Assembly: GCA_007118555.1 (NCBI GenBank)
Contig: SKRJ01000328.1
Coordinates: 1 to 7,785, forward strand
Direction: 5' to 3'
Source of the DNA: Anaerolineae bacterium
GTDB taxonomy: Bacteria > Chloroflexota > Anaerolineae > UBA1429
Length of the DNA: 7,785 nt
Below the pieces are notes generated by a model. That model saw nothing but the letters and a program-made list of their open reading frames with translations. It searched no databases and had not been told where the DNA came from. Below are positions 1-5,625 of this stretch, piece by piece (within the stretch, counting starts at the first letter, position 1; each line of letters begins with the position of its first letter). The position numbers and the translations under genes are program-made.

Positions 1-19
1 CAAGGGATTGGGGCCCTTG
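1..19. other. Small inverted repeat at window edge
   Basis: CAAGGG (1-6) and CCCTTG (14-19) can pair around a 7-base loop. It may be the end of a terminator for an upstream gene or part of the promoter region of the glycosylase gene. There is no T-run after it, and it is short, so it may be chance. Confidence 0.25.
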
Positions 20-45
20 CCTGCCGGGGCGAGTGGCGTTAGAGT
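17..45 (+). promoter_or_regulatory. Candidate promoter for the uracil-DNA glycosylase gene
   Basis: TTGCCT (17-22) and TAGAGT (40-45) are separated by 17 bases, the preferred sigma70 spacing. Each hexamer matches the consensus at four of six positions. The -10 lies about 35 bases before the start codon. A weak call, supported mainly by spacing and position. Confidence 0.35.
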
Positions 46-70
46 GGGGCTACCAGATCGCACACAATCG

Positions 71-75
71 GGAGG
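71..75 (+). promoter_or_regulatory. Ribosome binding site of the glycosylase gene
   Basis: GGAGG lies 4 bases before the ATG at 80 and 7 before the ATG at 83. It rules out the longer reading from position 8. Confidence 0.7.
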
Positions 76-79
76 CAGG

Positions 80-709
80 ATGATGCAAGTCAAAGCTTTT
101 GTGCGCTGTGAGGATTTTCCCTGTGAGGAGCTGTCGCACGCCGCGCACAGCGTGCCCGCTGTGGAGGTGGACCCCGACGCCGTGCGCATGATCCTGATCG
201 CCGAGGCGCCGCCGCTGGACGCCGCCGAGCGTCTTTACGCCGGGCCGGGCGCCCTGCATGGCGAGACGACGCTGGAGGCCTTTCGGGACGCGGGGCTCGA
301 TGTGGACAGCGTCGAGACGCTGCTGGCGCAGGGGATCTATCTGACAACGGCAGTCAAGTGCGCCAAGCAAGAGTACACCATCCGCGCTACGCCCATCCGC
401 AACTGCTCCCAGCTCCTCGAGCAGGAGCTGGCCCTCTTTCCCAACGTGGGCGCCTACATGCTCATGGGCGATGTCGCCATACGGGGGTTCAACGAGATCG
501 CGCGACGCAACACGGGCAAGCGGATCGTTCCCGCCGGCTCGACCTACAAGATCCGCAGAGGGACCTATCACTATGGCGAGGCGCGGGTCTACCCGTCCTA
601 TCTGCAGGCGGGCAAGGCGTTCTATATCGAAAAGAGCAAGCGCGTGATGATTGCCGAGGACCTGCGCAGCGCGTTGACACACATTCAGGGAGACGCCGAA
701 CGAGGGTAA
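80..709 (+). CDS. Uracil-DNA glycosylase superfamily protein, iron-sulfur (family 4/5-like)
   Basis: A 209-residue cytoplasmic protein that probably removes uracil or another damaged base from DNA in base excision repair. Residues 38-46 (ILIAEAPPL) match the GEAPG water-activating motif of family 4/5 enzymes, with Glu42 kept. Residues 88-96 (LTTAVKCAK) match the TNVVKCRPP region. Residues 171-174 (YPSY) occupy the place of the usual HPS/HPA motif, with Tyr instead of His. Four cysteines, C10, C15, C94 and C109, match the spacing expected for the family's 4Fe-4S cluster, although the first pair is C-x4-C rather than C-x2-C. The length of about 210 fits the family. GGAGG at 71-75 sets the start: two tandem ATGs at 80 and 83 are 4 and 7 bases from it, so 83 is possible. 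The frame stays open back to position 8, but that part lies before the ribosome site and has no family match. The gene converges on rnpB. Family membership is fairly sure; the exact substrate is not. Confidence 0.8.
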   Translation: MMQVKAFVRCEDFPCEELSHAAHSVPAVEVDPDAVRMILIAEAPPLDAAERLYAGPGALHGETTLEAFRDAGLDVDSVETLLAQGIYLTTAVKCAKQEYTIRATPIRNCSQLLEQELALFPNVGAYMLMGDVAIRGFNEIARRNTGKRIVPAGSTYKIRRGTYHYGEARVYPSYLQAGKAFYIEKSKRVMIAEDLRSALTHIQGDAERG

Positions 710-724
710 ACGTAGAGTGGGGTT

Positions 725-1136
725 GCGAGTGGGCCGATAAGCCGAATTCTGTACCATGGCATTCCTGCCACGGTCGCGATCATCTATCTGGGACGCCGAT
801 TGCTCGACGCCTCACGCGACCTACCCGAGGCATGGGACGAGCAGCCCCTGGCCAGGATGTGCCCAGGGCACACGTGGCCTGCCTCTTGCTTGGTCTTGCT
901 CCCGATGGGGTTTGCCTAGCCGGTCCGGTCACCCGAACCGCTGGTGGTCTCTTACACCACCGTTTCAATCTCACCCTGCCCTCGATCGAGGCCAGGGCGC
1001 CCTGCTTTCTGTTGCACTGTGCCGTCGGGTTACCCCGCCTGGACGTTATCCAGCATCGTGCTCTGTGGAGTTCGGACTTTCCTCACACCGTAGCGCCATA
1101 TGGCGCCACGGCGCGCGATCGCCTGGCCCACTCGCT
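725..1136 (-). ncRNA. rnpB: RNase P RNA, bacterial type A
   Basis: This is the catalytic RNA that removes the 5' leader of tRNA precursors, working with the RnpA protein. Read on the - strand, the 5' end GCGAGTGGGCC (1135-1125) and the 3' end GGCCCACTCGC (735-725) pair perfectly to form an 11-bp P1 helix. The conserved block of the P4 region, GAGGAAAGTCCG, begins at 1084. Its 3' partner ACAGAATTCGGCTTAT runs from about 752 to 737. Between them are the GTGTAAGAGACCACC hairpin (P11/P12 region), the block GGCTAGGCAAACCCC followed by GGGAGCAAGACC, the GGTAGGTCG segment of the tRNA CCA-binding loop, and AGATAGATGA near the 3' end. The length of about 412 is normal for type A. All open frames over this stretch are chance. 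The 3' end is 15 bases from the convergent glycosylase stop codon, and I see no T-rich terminator there. Confidence 0.97.
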
Positions 1137-1142
1137 ACCTTT

Positions 1143-1171
1143 ATGATAGCAGCCCGTGGCGGAAACGCCAA
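1143..1171 (-). promoter_or_regulatory. rnpB promoter (sigma70 type)
   Basis: On the - strand, TTGGCG (1171-1166) and TATCAT (1148-1143) are 17 bases apart. The -10 matches five of six consensus positions. Transcription would begin near 1136, which is exactly where the P1 helix of the RNA begins, so position and spacing support each other. Confidence 0.8.
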
Positions 1172-1208
1172 ACTTTGCGCCCCCGAGCCAGGCCGTCCTA
1201 CACGCCAA

Positions 1209-1243
1209 GGCGCGGGAACAGGCTCCAGACCCATCCCCGCGCC
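1209..1243 (-). terminator. GC-rich hairpin after kinase A, possible operon terminator
   Basis: On the - strand, GGCGCGGGGA (1243-1234) pairs with TTCCCGCGCC (1218-1209), ten pairs including one G-T, around a 16-base loop. It starts 34 bases after the stop codon of kinase A and ends before the rnpB promoter, a sensible place to end the operon transcript. No T-run follows, so it is not a textbook intrinsic terminator. It could instead be an RNA-stabilising 3' stem or a rho-assisted stop. Confidence 0.45.
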
Positions 1244-1276
1244 ACTGTGGTTGCGTATTCTGATACGTGACGACCT

Positions 1277-2215
1277 CTAGGCCAGCTCGACCTCGCGCTC
1301 CCGCAGGAACTCGACGACCTGGTCATAGGTCGGGATCGGCCCGCGGCCGCCCAGGCGCATGCACTTGAGCGCCGAGACCGCCGTCGAAAAGCGGGCCACG
1401 GTGCGCAGGTCCCATCCATGGAGCAGCCCCACGATATAGGCCCCGTGAAAGACGTCGCCCGCGCCGGTGGTGTCCACCACCTCGATGGGATAGGCCGGGA
1501 TGTGGAACTGCTCGTCCTTGGTGACGGTATAGCTGCCGTCGGGGCCCTCCGTCTGCACCACGATGCTGGGCCCCATCTCGAGGATGCGCGCGCCCGCATC
1601 GTACAGCTCGCCCTCCTTGGAGAGGGCGCAGCCAAAGCCCTCGCCGCAGATCAGGACGTCCACATAGGGGATCAGCTCCTGATGGATGGGGCGCACGTCA
1701 GGCTCGCGGGTCTTGCTGCCGTCCAGCACCACCATCTTGCCCGCCTCGTGCATCCACTTGGCGGCCTGCACAGCGGCCTCGGGATGAAAGCCCTCCAGAT
1801 GCAGGAACTCGCCGGACAGGATATAGTCCTTGTCCAGCTCCTCGGGCTTGAGCAGGTTCTGGCGCGGGCGCCCAAAGCCCGAAAAGGTGCGCTCGCCCGT
1901 CTCCGCGTCCACGTACACGATCACGACCTGATCCTCGGGCGCGTCACGCCGCAACAGGTGCGAGATCTCGACATCGAACTCGGCCAATACCTCGACCTTG
2001 AGATCGGCCACGCGGTCGTTGCCCGCCGTGCCGACAAAGCCCACCCTGGCGCCCAGACGCGAGGCCGCGCACAGGGCGGTGCCTACGGGGCCACCGCCGT
2101 CAAAGCCAAAGGCGTCGATACGAGCGCCCTGCTCCCAGGTCGGCATATCGCCCAGGCGAATGAGCACGTCCAAGGTGGTGAGCCCCAGGCCGATGATCTG
2201 ATTCCTTCTCGTCAT
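1277..2215 (-). CDS. PfkB-family sugar kinase, copy A
   Basis: A 312-residue ATP-dependent kinase of the ribokinase/PfkB family, expected to phosphorylate the ketose made by the isomerase beside it. The C-terminal PfkB signature DTTGAGDVFHGAY is at 248-260, with Asp254 of GAGD as the catalytic base. The N-terminal sugar-binding motif is FDGGGPVGT (38-46), and VGTAGNDRVADLK (61-73) follows. The length is normal for the family. The GGGP motif and the VVDTTGAGDVFHGA to LKC...GGRGPIP...DQ ending recall, from memory, E. coli YihV (sulfofructose kinase) more than ribokinase. It starts 9 bases after the isomerase A stop codon with only a weak AGG-type ribosome site, so translation is probably coupled. 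It is about 62% identical to copy B by hand alignment. It is the last gene of the operon. The kinase call is firm; the substrate is unknown. Confidence 0.92.
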   Translation of the reverse strand: MTRRNQIIGLGLTTLDVLIRLGDMPTWEQGARIDAFGFDGGGPVGTALCAASRLGARVGFVGTAGNDRVADLKVEVLAEFDVEISHLLRRDAPEDQVVIVYVDAETGERTFSGFGRPRQNLLKPEELDKDYILSGEFLHLEGFHPEAAVQAAKWMHEAGKMVVLDGSKTREPDVRPIHQELIPYVDVLICGEGFGCALSKEGELYDAGARILEMGPSIVVQTEGPDGSYTVTKDEQFHIPAYPIEVVDTTGAGDVFHGAYIVGLLHGWDLRTVARFSTAVSALKCMRLGGRGPIPTYDQVVEFLREREVELA

Positions 2216-2224
2216 GACGCCAAC

Positions 2225-3679
2225 CTACTCGACGACCACGGGCTCGATGCCGAGGAACAGGCACACCTCGAGCAGCACGTTGACCTGGTCGCCATGGATC
2301 ATGTTCGCGTGGTGGATAAAGCCTTCCTCGACCAGCGTGCGGTAGAGATCGGCGTGGTCCGAGACCTCGACCCAGGCCCAAGTTCCGGCCAGATCCTCGT
2401 CGCTGGGAATGATCTCGCCCGTGGCGATGAGCATCTTCCACTCGTCGTTGTACTCGGCCAGCCGGCAAAAAGTGACGGGGCCGGGCTTGATCTGGAACTG
2501 GTAGAGGCCGGCGGCCGGATCGCCCTCTTCCGCCGGGATCTCGCCCGTCATGTTGGGGCGCGAGCGCAGGGCGGCCTTGGCGGGATCGGCGGCCAGGCTG
2601 GCGGGGGCGTTGCCACAGTGCCACGCCAGCAGCCAGTTCTCGTTCTCGCGGTGCTGGATGGTCCAGTCGATAAAGTGCGGGATGGTCTCGCCGCGGACCG
2701 CCGCGTACTGCACCAGCATGGCCAGCGAGCCCAGAACGTCGGTCTCGCAGGCGGTCAGCATGCCCTGCTCGGTCATGCGGCCATAGCTGGAGCAAACCGA
2801 GATGCCAAACAGGCTGCGCGCCGAAGGCCAGCACTGGACGGCCATCGCCGAGAGCTTGTTGGCCTTCCAAAAGTAAGCCAGCGCCAACTCGAACTTGGCG
2901 GCGTTCACCAGGTAGTCTTCGGCCACCGTCACCTCGGCCACCGAACTGCGGATCTCTTCCACGCGGGCCGCCACCTCCGGATCGTCGTCGGCCAGCGCCT
3001 CGAACTTGACCGAGAGGTCCGAGATGTTGATGGGGATGACGTTCTGCTGGAATTGATTGATCATGGCGACTTCGTCATAGGCCACGGTCTCGAACGTGCC
3101 GGGGCGCACGCCCACCTGCCCGATGCGGGCGCCCACCAGGGCCTTGACGGCCGAGCAAGCGCGCGCAAAGATGTCGACCTCATCGACAAACTCTTCATCC
3201 TCGGGAAAGAAAAGGCCCGCATAGTAGAACGGCAGGTTGCGGCGGTAGAGGCCCGAGGTGATGGACAGGTTGCCACAGTACGAGTCCGAGAGGCGCGCCA
3301 GGCTGGCGTTGTCGACCGCCGGCGGCTCTTTGGTGGCTATCACGAGCACGGGCACGCCCAGCTCCTCGGCGATTCTGGCGCAGGACCGCTCATCGCCAAA
3401 GTTCAGCGAGCAGAGGATGACGCCATCCACGCCCTCGCGGCGGAAATACTCGGCGACCACCTCGCCCTCGTCCAGGTTGGCCACGGCGCCGGTGGTGGTG
3501 TGGCCCTTGGCGGCATCCAGCGTCTCCCCGTCGGGGGCGGCGGTGGGATAGACGAGCTCAAAGCCGTCCATGGCCTCGAGGGCGTCGATGCAGCGCGTGC
3601 GCAGCTCGTCACACCACTCGGTGATGCCGGCGCGCGAGCGAATAGAAGGCACAAAGCCCAGTTTGACGTCGAAACTCAC
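2225..3679 (-). CDS. Sugar isomerase of the L-fucose/L-arabinose isomerase superfamily, copy A
   Basis: A 484-residue protein expected to interconvert an aldose and a ketose in the cytoplasm through a metal-dependent enediol. It belongs to the broad FucI/AraA-like group (COG2407 type), judged from CWPS (283-286), the ACE motif with Glu312, HFID with Asp338, WHCGN (353-357) and the C-terminal HHANMIHGD (456-464). By analogy with FucI, which uses Glu, Asp and a C-terminal His, Glu312, Asp338 and a histidine of the last motif are the likely metal ligands. The start is GTG at 3679, eight bases after GGAGG, and the N-terminus VSFDVKLGFVPS then aligns with copy B. The frame stays open to 3898, but that part is arginine-rich and overlaps the aldolase gene. 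It is about 70% identical to copy B with almost no gaps. Which sugar it uses cannot be told from sequence. Confidence 0.9.
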   Translation of the reverse strand: MSFDVKLGFVPSIRSRAGITEWCDELRTRCIDALEAMDGFELVYPTAAPDGETLDAAKGHTTTGAVANLDEGEVVAEYFRREGVDGVILCSLNFGDERSCARIAEELGVPVLVIATKEPPAVDNASLARLSDSYCGNLSITSGLYRRNLPFYYAGLFFPEDEEFVDEVDIFARACSAVKALVGARIGQVGVRPGTFETVAYDEVAMINQFQQNVIPINISDLSVKFEALADDDPEVAARVEEIRSSVAEVTVAEDYLVNAAKFELALAYFWKANKLSAMAVQCWPSARSLFGISVCSSYGRMTEQGMLTACETDVLGSLAMLVQYAAVRGETIPHFIDWTIQHRENENWLLAWHCGNAPASLAADPAKAALRSRPNMTGEIPAEEGDPAAGLYQFQIKPGPVTFCRLAEYNDEWKMLIATGEIIPSDEDLAGTWAWVEVSDHADLYRTLVEEGFIHHANMIHGDQVNVLLEVCLFLGIEPVVVE

Positions 3680-3687
3680 AGTAGATA

Positions 3688-3692
3688 CCTCC
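3688..3692 (-). promoter_or_regulatory. Ribosome binding site that fixes the GTG start of isomerase A
   Basis: GGAGG on the - strand lies eight bases before the GTG at 3679-3677. No ATG gives the conserved N-terminus, so this site decides the start. Confidence 0.8.
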
Positions 3693-3721
3693 ACGAATCG
3701 TGTTGCTCTCGATCTCTCCAA

Positions 3722-3773
3722 CAGGGGCGCCATAGCTCGAGCCGCACAGCCCCTGCATTGCGCTAGGGGCGGC
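3722..3773 (-). promoter_or_regulatory. Two mutually exclusive hairpins before isomerase A
   Basis: In the 145-base gap between aldolase and isomerase A, the - strand has the run GCCG-CCCCT (3773-3765), then AGGGG (3754-3750) with CGGC (3744-3741), then GCCCCTG (3728-3722). CAGGGGC (3755-3749) can pair either with the earlier CCCCT or with the later GCCCCTG, but not with both. The later pairing closes a 20-base loop that contains the palindrome GCTCGAGC (3742-3735). This layout would suit attenuation or RNA processing that sets the level of the second module. No T-run follows either stem. The pairing is visible; the role is inference. Confidence 0.4.
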
Positions 3774-3824
3774 CTGCGCCGGTGCGCGCGACCGCCCTGC
3801 TTGATCCGGTATGGTCCCTCGGCG

Positions 3825-4673
3825 CTAGGCCTTGTCGGTGGCGCCGAACAGGTCCAGGTAATGCTCACAGCGCACGCGGAATCCCTCGCGCACAGCATTG
3901 GCCATCGTCATCAGGTTCGGGTTCTCGGCCCGCGCAGCCTCGATCAGGTTGGCCCCGGCGGCCATCGCCAGATCGGTAAAGATGTTGACCTTGGTGATGC
4001 CCTTGGAGATCGCCGTCTGGAACTGCTCATCGGAAAGACCCGAACCACCGTGCATCACCAGCGGAATGTCCACGCGGCTGCTGATCTCTTCCAGCAACTC
4101 GTAATCCAGCTCGGGCGTGCCCTTGTACTGGCCGTGGGCGCTGCCGATGGCGATGGCCAAGAAATCCACGCCCGTCTCCTCGACAAAGCGCTCGACATCC
4201 TCCGGCTTGGTAAAGCCCTCGCGCCGGCTGCCAAAGCTCTCATAGTCGCTGCCCCGCCCCACGTGCCCCAGCTCGGCCTCGACCCCGGCGCCCACGGCGC
4301 GGGCCGCTCGCACCACCAGCTTGGTCGTGGCGATGTTCTCCTCCATGGGGAGCTGCGAGCCGTCGTACATGACGTCGGTAAAGCCGAGATGCAGCGCCTG
4401 GATGCAGCGCTCAAAGCTGTCGCCATGATCCAGATAGACCGACATGGGCACCGTGGCGTTCTGGCAACGCTTGACAAAGTAGGAGCAGAACTCTTTACCC
4501 CCGGGGCGATCGAACAGGCCGCCATACACGCCCACGATGGTCGGGGCATTCTTGGCCTCGGCGGCCAGATAGATGCCGTCGGTGCCCAGGCGCTCAAAGA
4601 TATCGAACAGGGGGATGCCCCAGCCTTCACGCCGGGCGCGGTTCAGTTGATCGACGAACGATACGAGTGGCAT
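3825..4673 (-). CDS. Class II (zinc) sugar-phosphate aldolase, GatY/KbaY/Fba-like
   Basis: A 282-residue class II aldolase, expected to split the ketose phosphate made by the kinases into dihydroxyacetone phosphate (or a similar triose) and an aldehyde. YLDHGDSFERC (80-90) holds the catalytic Asp82 and zinc ligand His83. IGSAHGQYKG (176-185) gives His180, and LVMHGGSGLS (205-214) gives His208; the numbers agree with those known for GatY/KbaY. EAELGHVG (132-139) and KVNIFTD (228-234) are also typical, the latter for phosphate binding. One oddity is PLFDIFERLG at 21-30, where most members have an AFNVNN-type stretch. The ATG at 4673 follows the kinase B stop by 4 bases, and its GGAGG (4687-4683) lies inside the last codons of kinase B, so the two are translationally coupled. 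The frame stays open to 4895, but that part overlaps kinase B. Substrate is unknown. Confidence 0.93.
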   Translation of the reverse strand: MPLVSFVDQLNRARREGWGIPLFDIFERLGTDGIYLAAEAKNAPTIVGVYGGLFDRPGGKEFCSYFVKRCQNATVPMSVYLDHGDSFERCIQALHLGFTDVMYDGSQLPMEENIATTKLVVRAARAVGAGVEAELGHVGRGSDYESFGSRREGFTKPEDVERFVEETGVDFLAIAIGSAHGQYKGTPELDYELLEEISSRVDIPLVMHGGSGLSDEQFQTAISKGITKVNIFTDLAMAAGANLIEAARAENPNLMTMANAVREGFRVRCEHYLDLFGATDKA

Positions 4674-4677
4674 CTGT

Positions 4678-5613
4678 CTAGCCCTCCAGGTGAATGCCGC
4701 GCTCTGCGAGGAACGCGATGACTTGATCATAGCTGGGGATGGGCCCACGCCCTCCCAGTCCGGTGCACTTGATGGCTGACACGGCCGTGGCAAACTGGGC
4801 CACCTGCGCAAGCGCCCAGCCGTGATGCAGCCCGACGATGTATGCCCCATGAAAGACGTCGCCGGCGCCCGTGGTATCGATGACGTCCACCGCAAAGGCC
4901 GGCGTGTGGAACCGTTCGTCGCGCGTGACCGTGACGCTTCCCTCGGCGCCCAGGGTCTGCACCACGATGCGCGGGCCCATGTCGAGTATGGCCTCGCCGG
5001 CCTCGTACGGATCCTGAACGCCGCTCAACGCCTGGGCAAAGCCCTCCCCACAGATGAGGACATCGATCAGCCCGATGGCCTCTACCATCTGCGGCGGCAG
5101 AGACTCGGCCGAGGTCTTGCCTCCATCAAAGACAACGGTCTTGCCGGCCTCCTGCATCCAGCGGGCGGCCTGCACGGCGGCCTCGTAGTGAAAGCCATCC
5201 AGATGCAAATAGTCCGCTGCCAGTATATAGTCCCGGTCCAGCTCCTCGGGGGCCAGCATGCCCGCGCCCAAGCTGCGCAGCCCAGCAAAGGTGCGCTCGC
5301 CGGTCTCTTCGTCCACATACACGATGACGACCTGGCCCTCGGGCGCGTCGCGACGTACCACGCGGCTGACGTCGACCTCGTACTCGGTCAGGAACGACAT
5401 CTTGAGGTCGGCCACGCGATCGTTCCCGGCGGTGCCCACATACCCGGCATTCACGCCCAGCTTTTGCACCGCCACCATGCCCGTACCCACGGGACCGCCT
5501 CCGTCAAAGCGAAAGGCGCTGATCCGGCCGCCGGTCTCCCAGGTCGGCATATCGCCCAGGCGAATCAGCACGTCCAGACAGGCCAGCCCTACCCCAACGA
5601 CTGTAGGTGTCAT
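4678..5613 (-). CDS. PfkB-family sugar kinase, copy B
   Basis: A 311-residue PfkB kinase, paralogue of the kinase at 1277-2215. The signature DTTGAGDVFHGAY is at 246-258 with catalytic Asp252. FDGGGPVGT (36-44) is the sugar-side glycine motif, and VGTAGNDRVADLK (59-71) follows it. The two copies are most alike in these motifs, in RRDAPE-QVVIVYVD (87-101) and in the end region LGGRGPIP (286-293). They differ most at 112-120, 168-183 and 197-204, around the lid and sugar side in this fold, which would fit different substrates. It starts 12 bases after isomerase B with a poor ribosome site, as in copy A. It probably makes the phosphorylated ketose for the aldolase that follows it at once. From memory it resembles E. 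coli YihV, but where YihV has a WRWH-type segment this protein has DGFH (139-142), so sulfonate binding is doubtful. Confidence 0.92.
   Translation of the reverse strand: MTPTVVGVGLACLDVLIRLGDMPTWETGGRISAFRFDGGGPVGTGMVAVQKLGVNAGYVGTAGNDRVADLKMSFLTEYEVDVSRVVRRDAPEGQVVIVYVDEETGERTFAGLRSLGAGMLAPEELDRDYILAADYLHLDGFHYEAAVQAARWMQEAGKTVVFDGGKTSAESLPPQMVEAIGLIDVLICGEGFAQALSGVQDPYEAGEAILDMGPRIVVQTLGAEGSVTVTRDERFHTPAFAVDVIDTTGAGDVFHGAYIVGLHHGWALAQVAQFATAVSAIKCTGLGGRGPIPSYDQVIAFLAERGIHLEG
4683..4687 (-). promoter_or_regulatory. Ribosome binding site of the aldolase, inside kinase B
   Basis: GGAGG lies nine bases before the ATG at 4673 and overlaps the last sense codons of kinase B, which argues for coupled translation and against the longer overlapping start. 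Confidence 0.7.
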
Positions 5614-5625
5614 GGTCCCGCTTAC

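Noticed and set aside
40..722. Direct repeat TAGAGTGGGG at 40-49 and 713-722 flanking the glycosylase gene
   Set aside because: A 10-base repeat is expected by chance many times in a window of this size, and nothing else suggests an insertion or attachment site.
1254..1270. Small inverted repeat CGTAT/ATACG after kinase A
   Set aside because: Only five pairs and no T-run; the larger hairpin at 1209-1243 is the better terminator candidate.
756..1280. Open frames on both strands over 756-1280
   Set aside because: This stretch is the RNase P RNA gene and its promoter; the translations match no protein family.
1418..3766. A 782-codon open frame on the + strand
   Set aside because: It lies antisense to kinase A and isomerase A, has no recognisable domain, and is the usual mirror frame of GC-rich coding DNA.
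3680..3898. A longer N-terminus for isomerase A
   Set aside because: The extra residues are arginine-rich, overlap the aldolase gene and do not align with isomerase B; GGAGG at 3688-3692 points to the GTG at 3679.
3570..4721. A 383-codon + strand open frame
   Set aside because: Antisense to the aldolase and the start of isomerase A, with no domain and no ribosome site.
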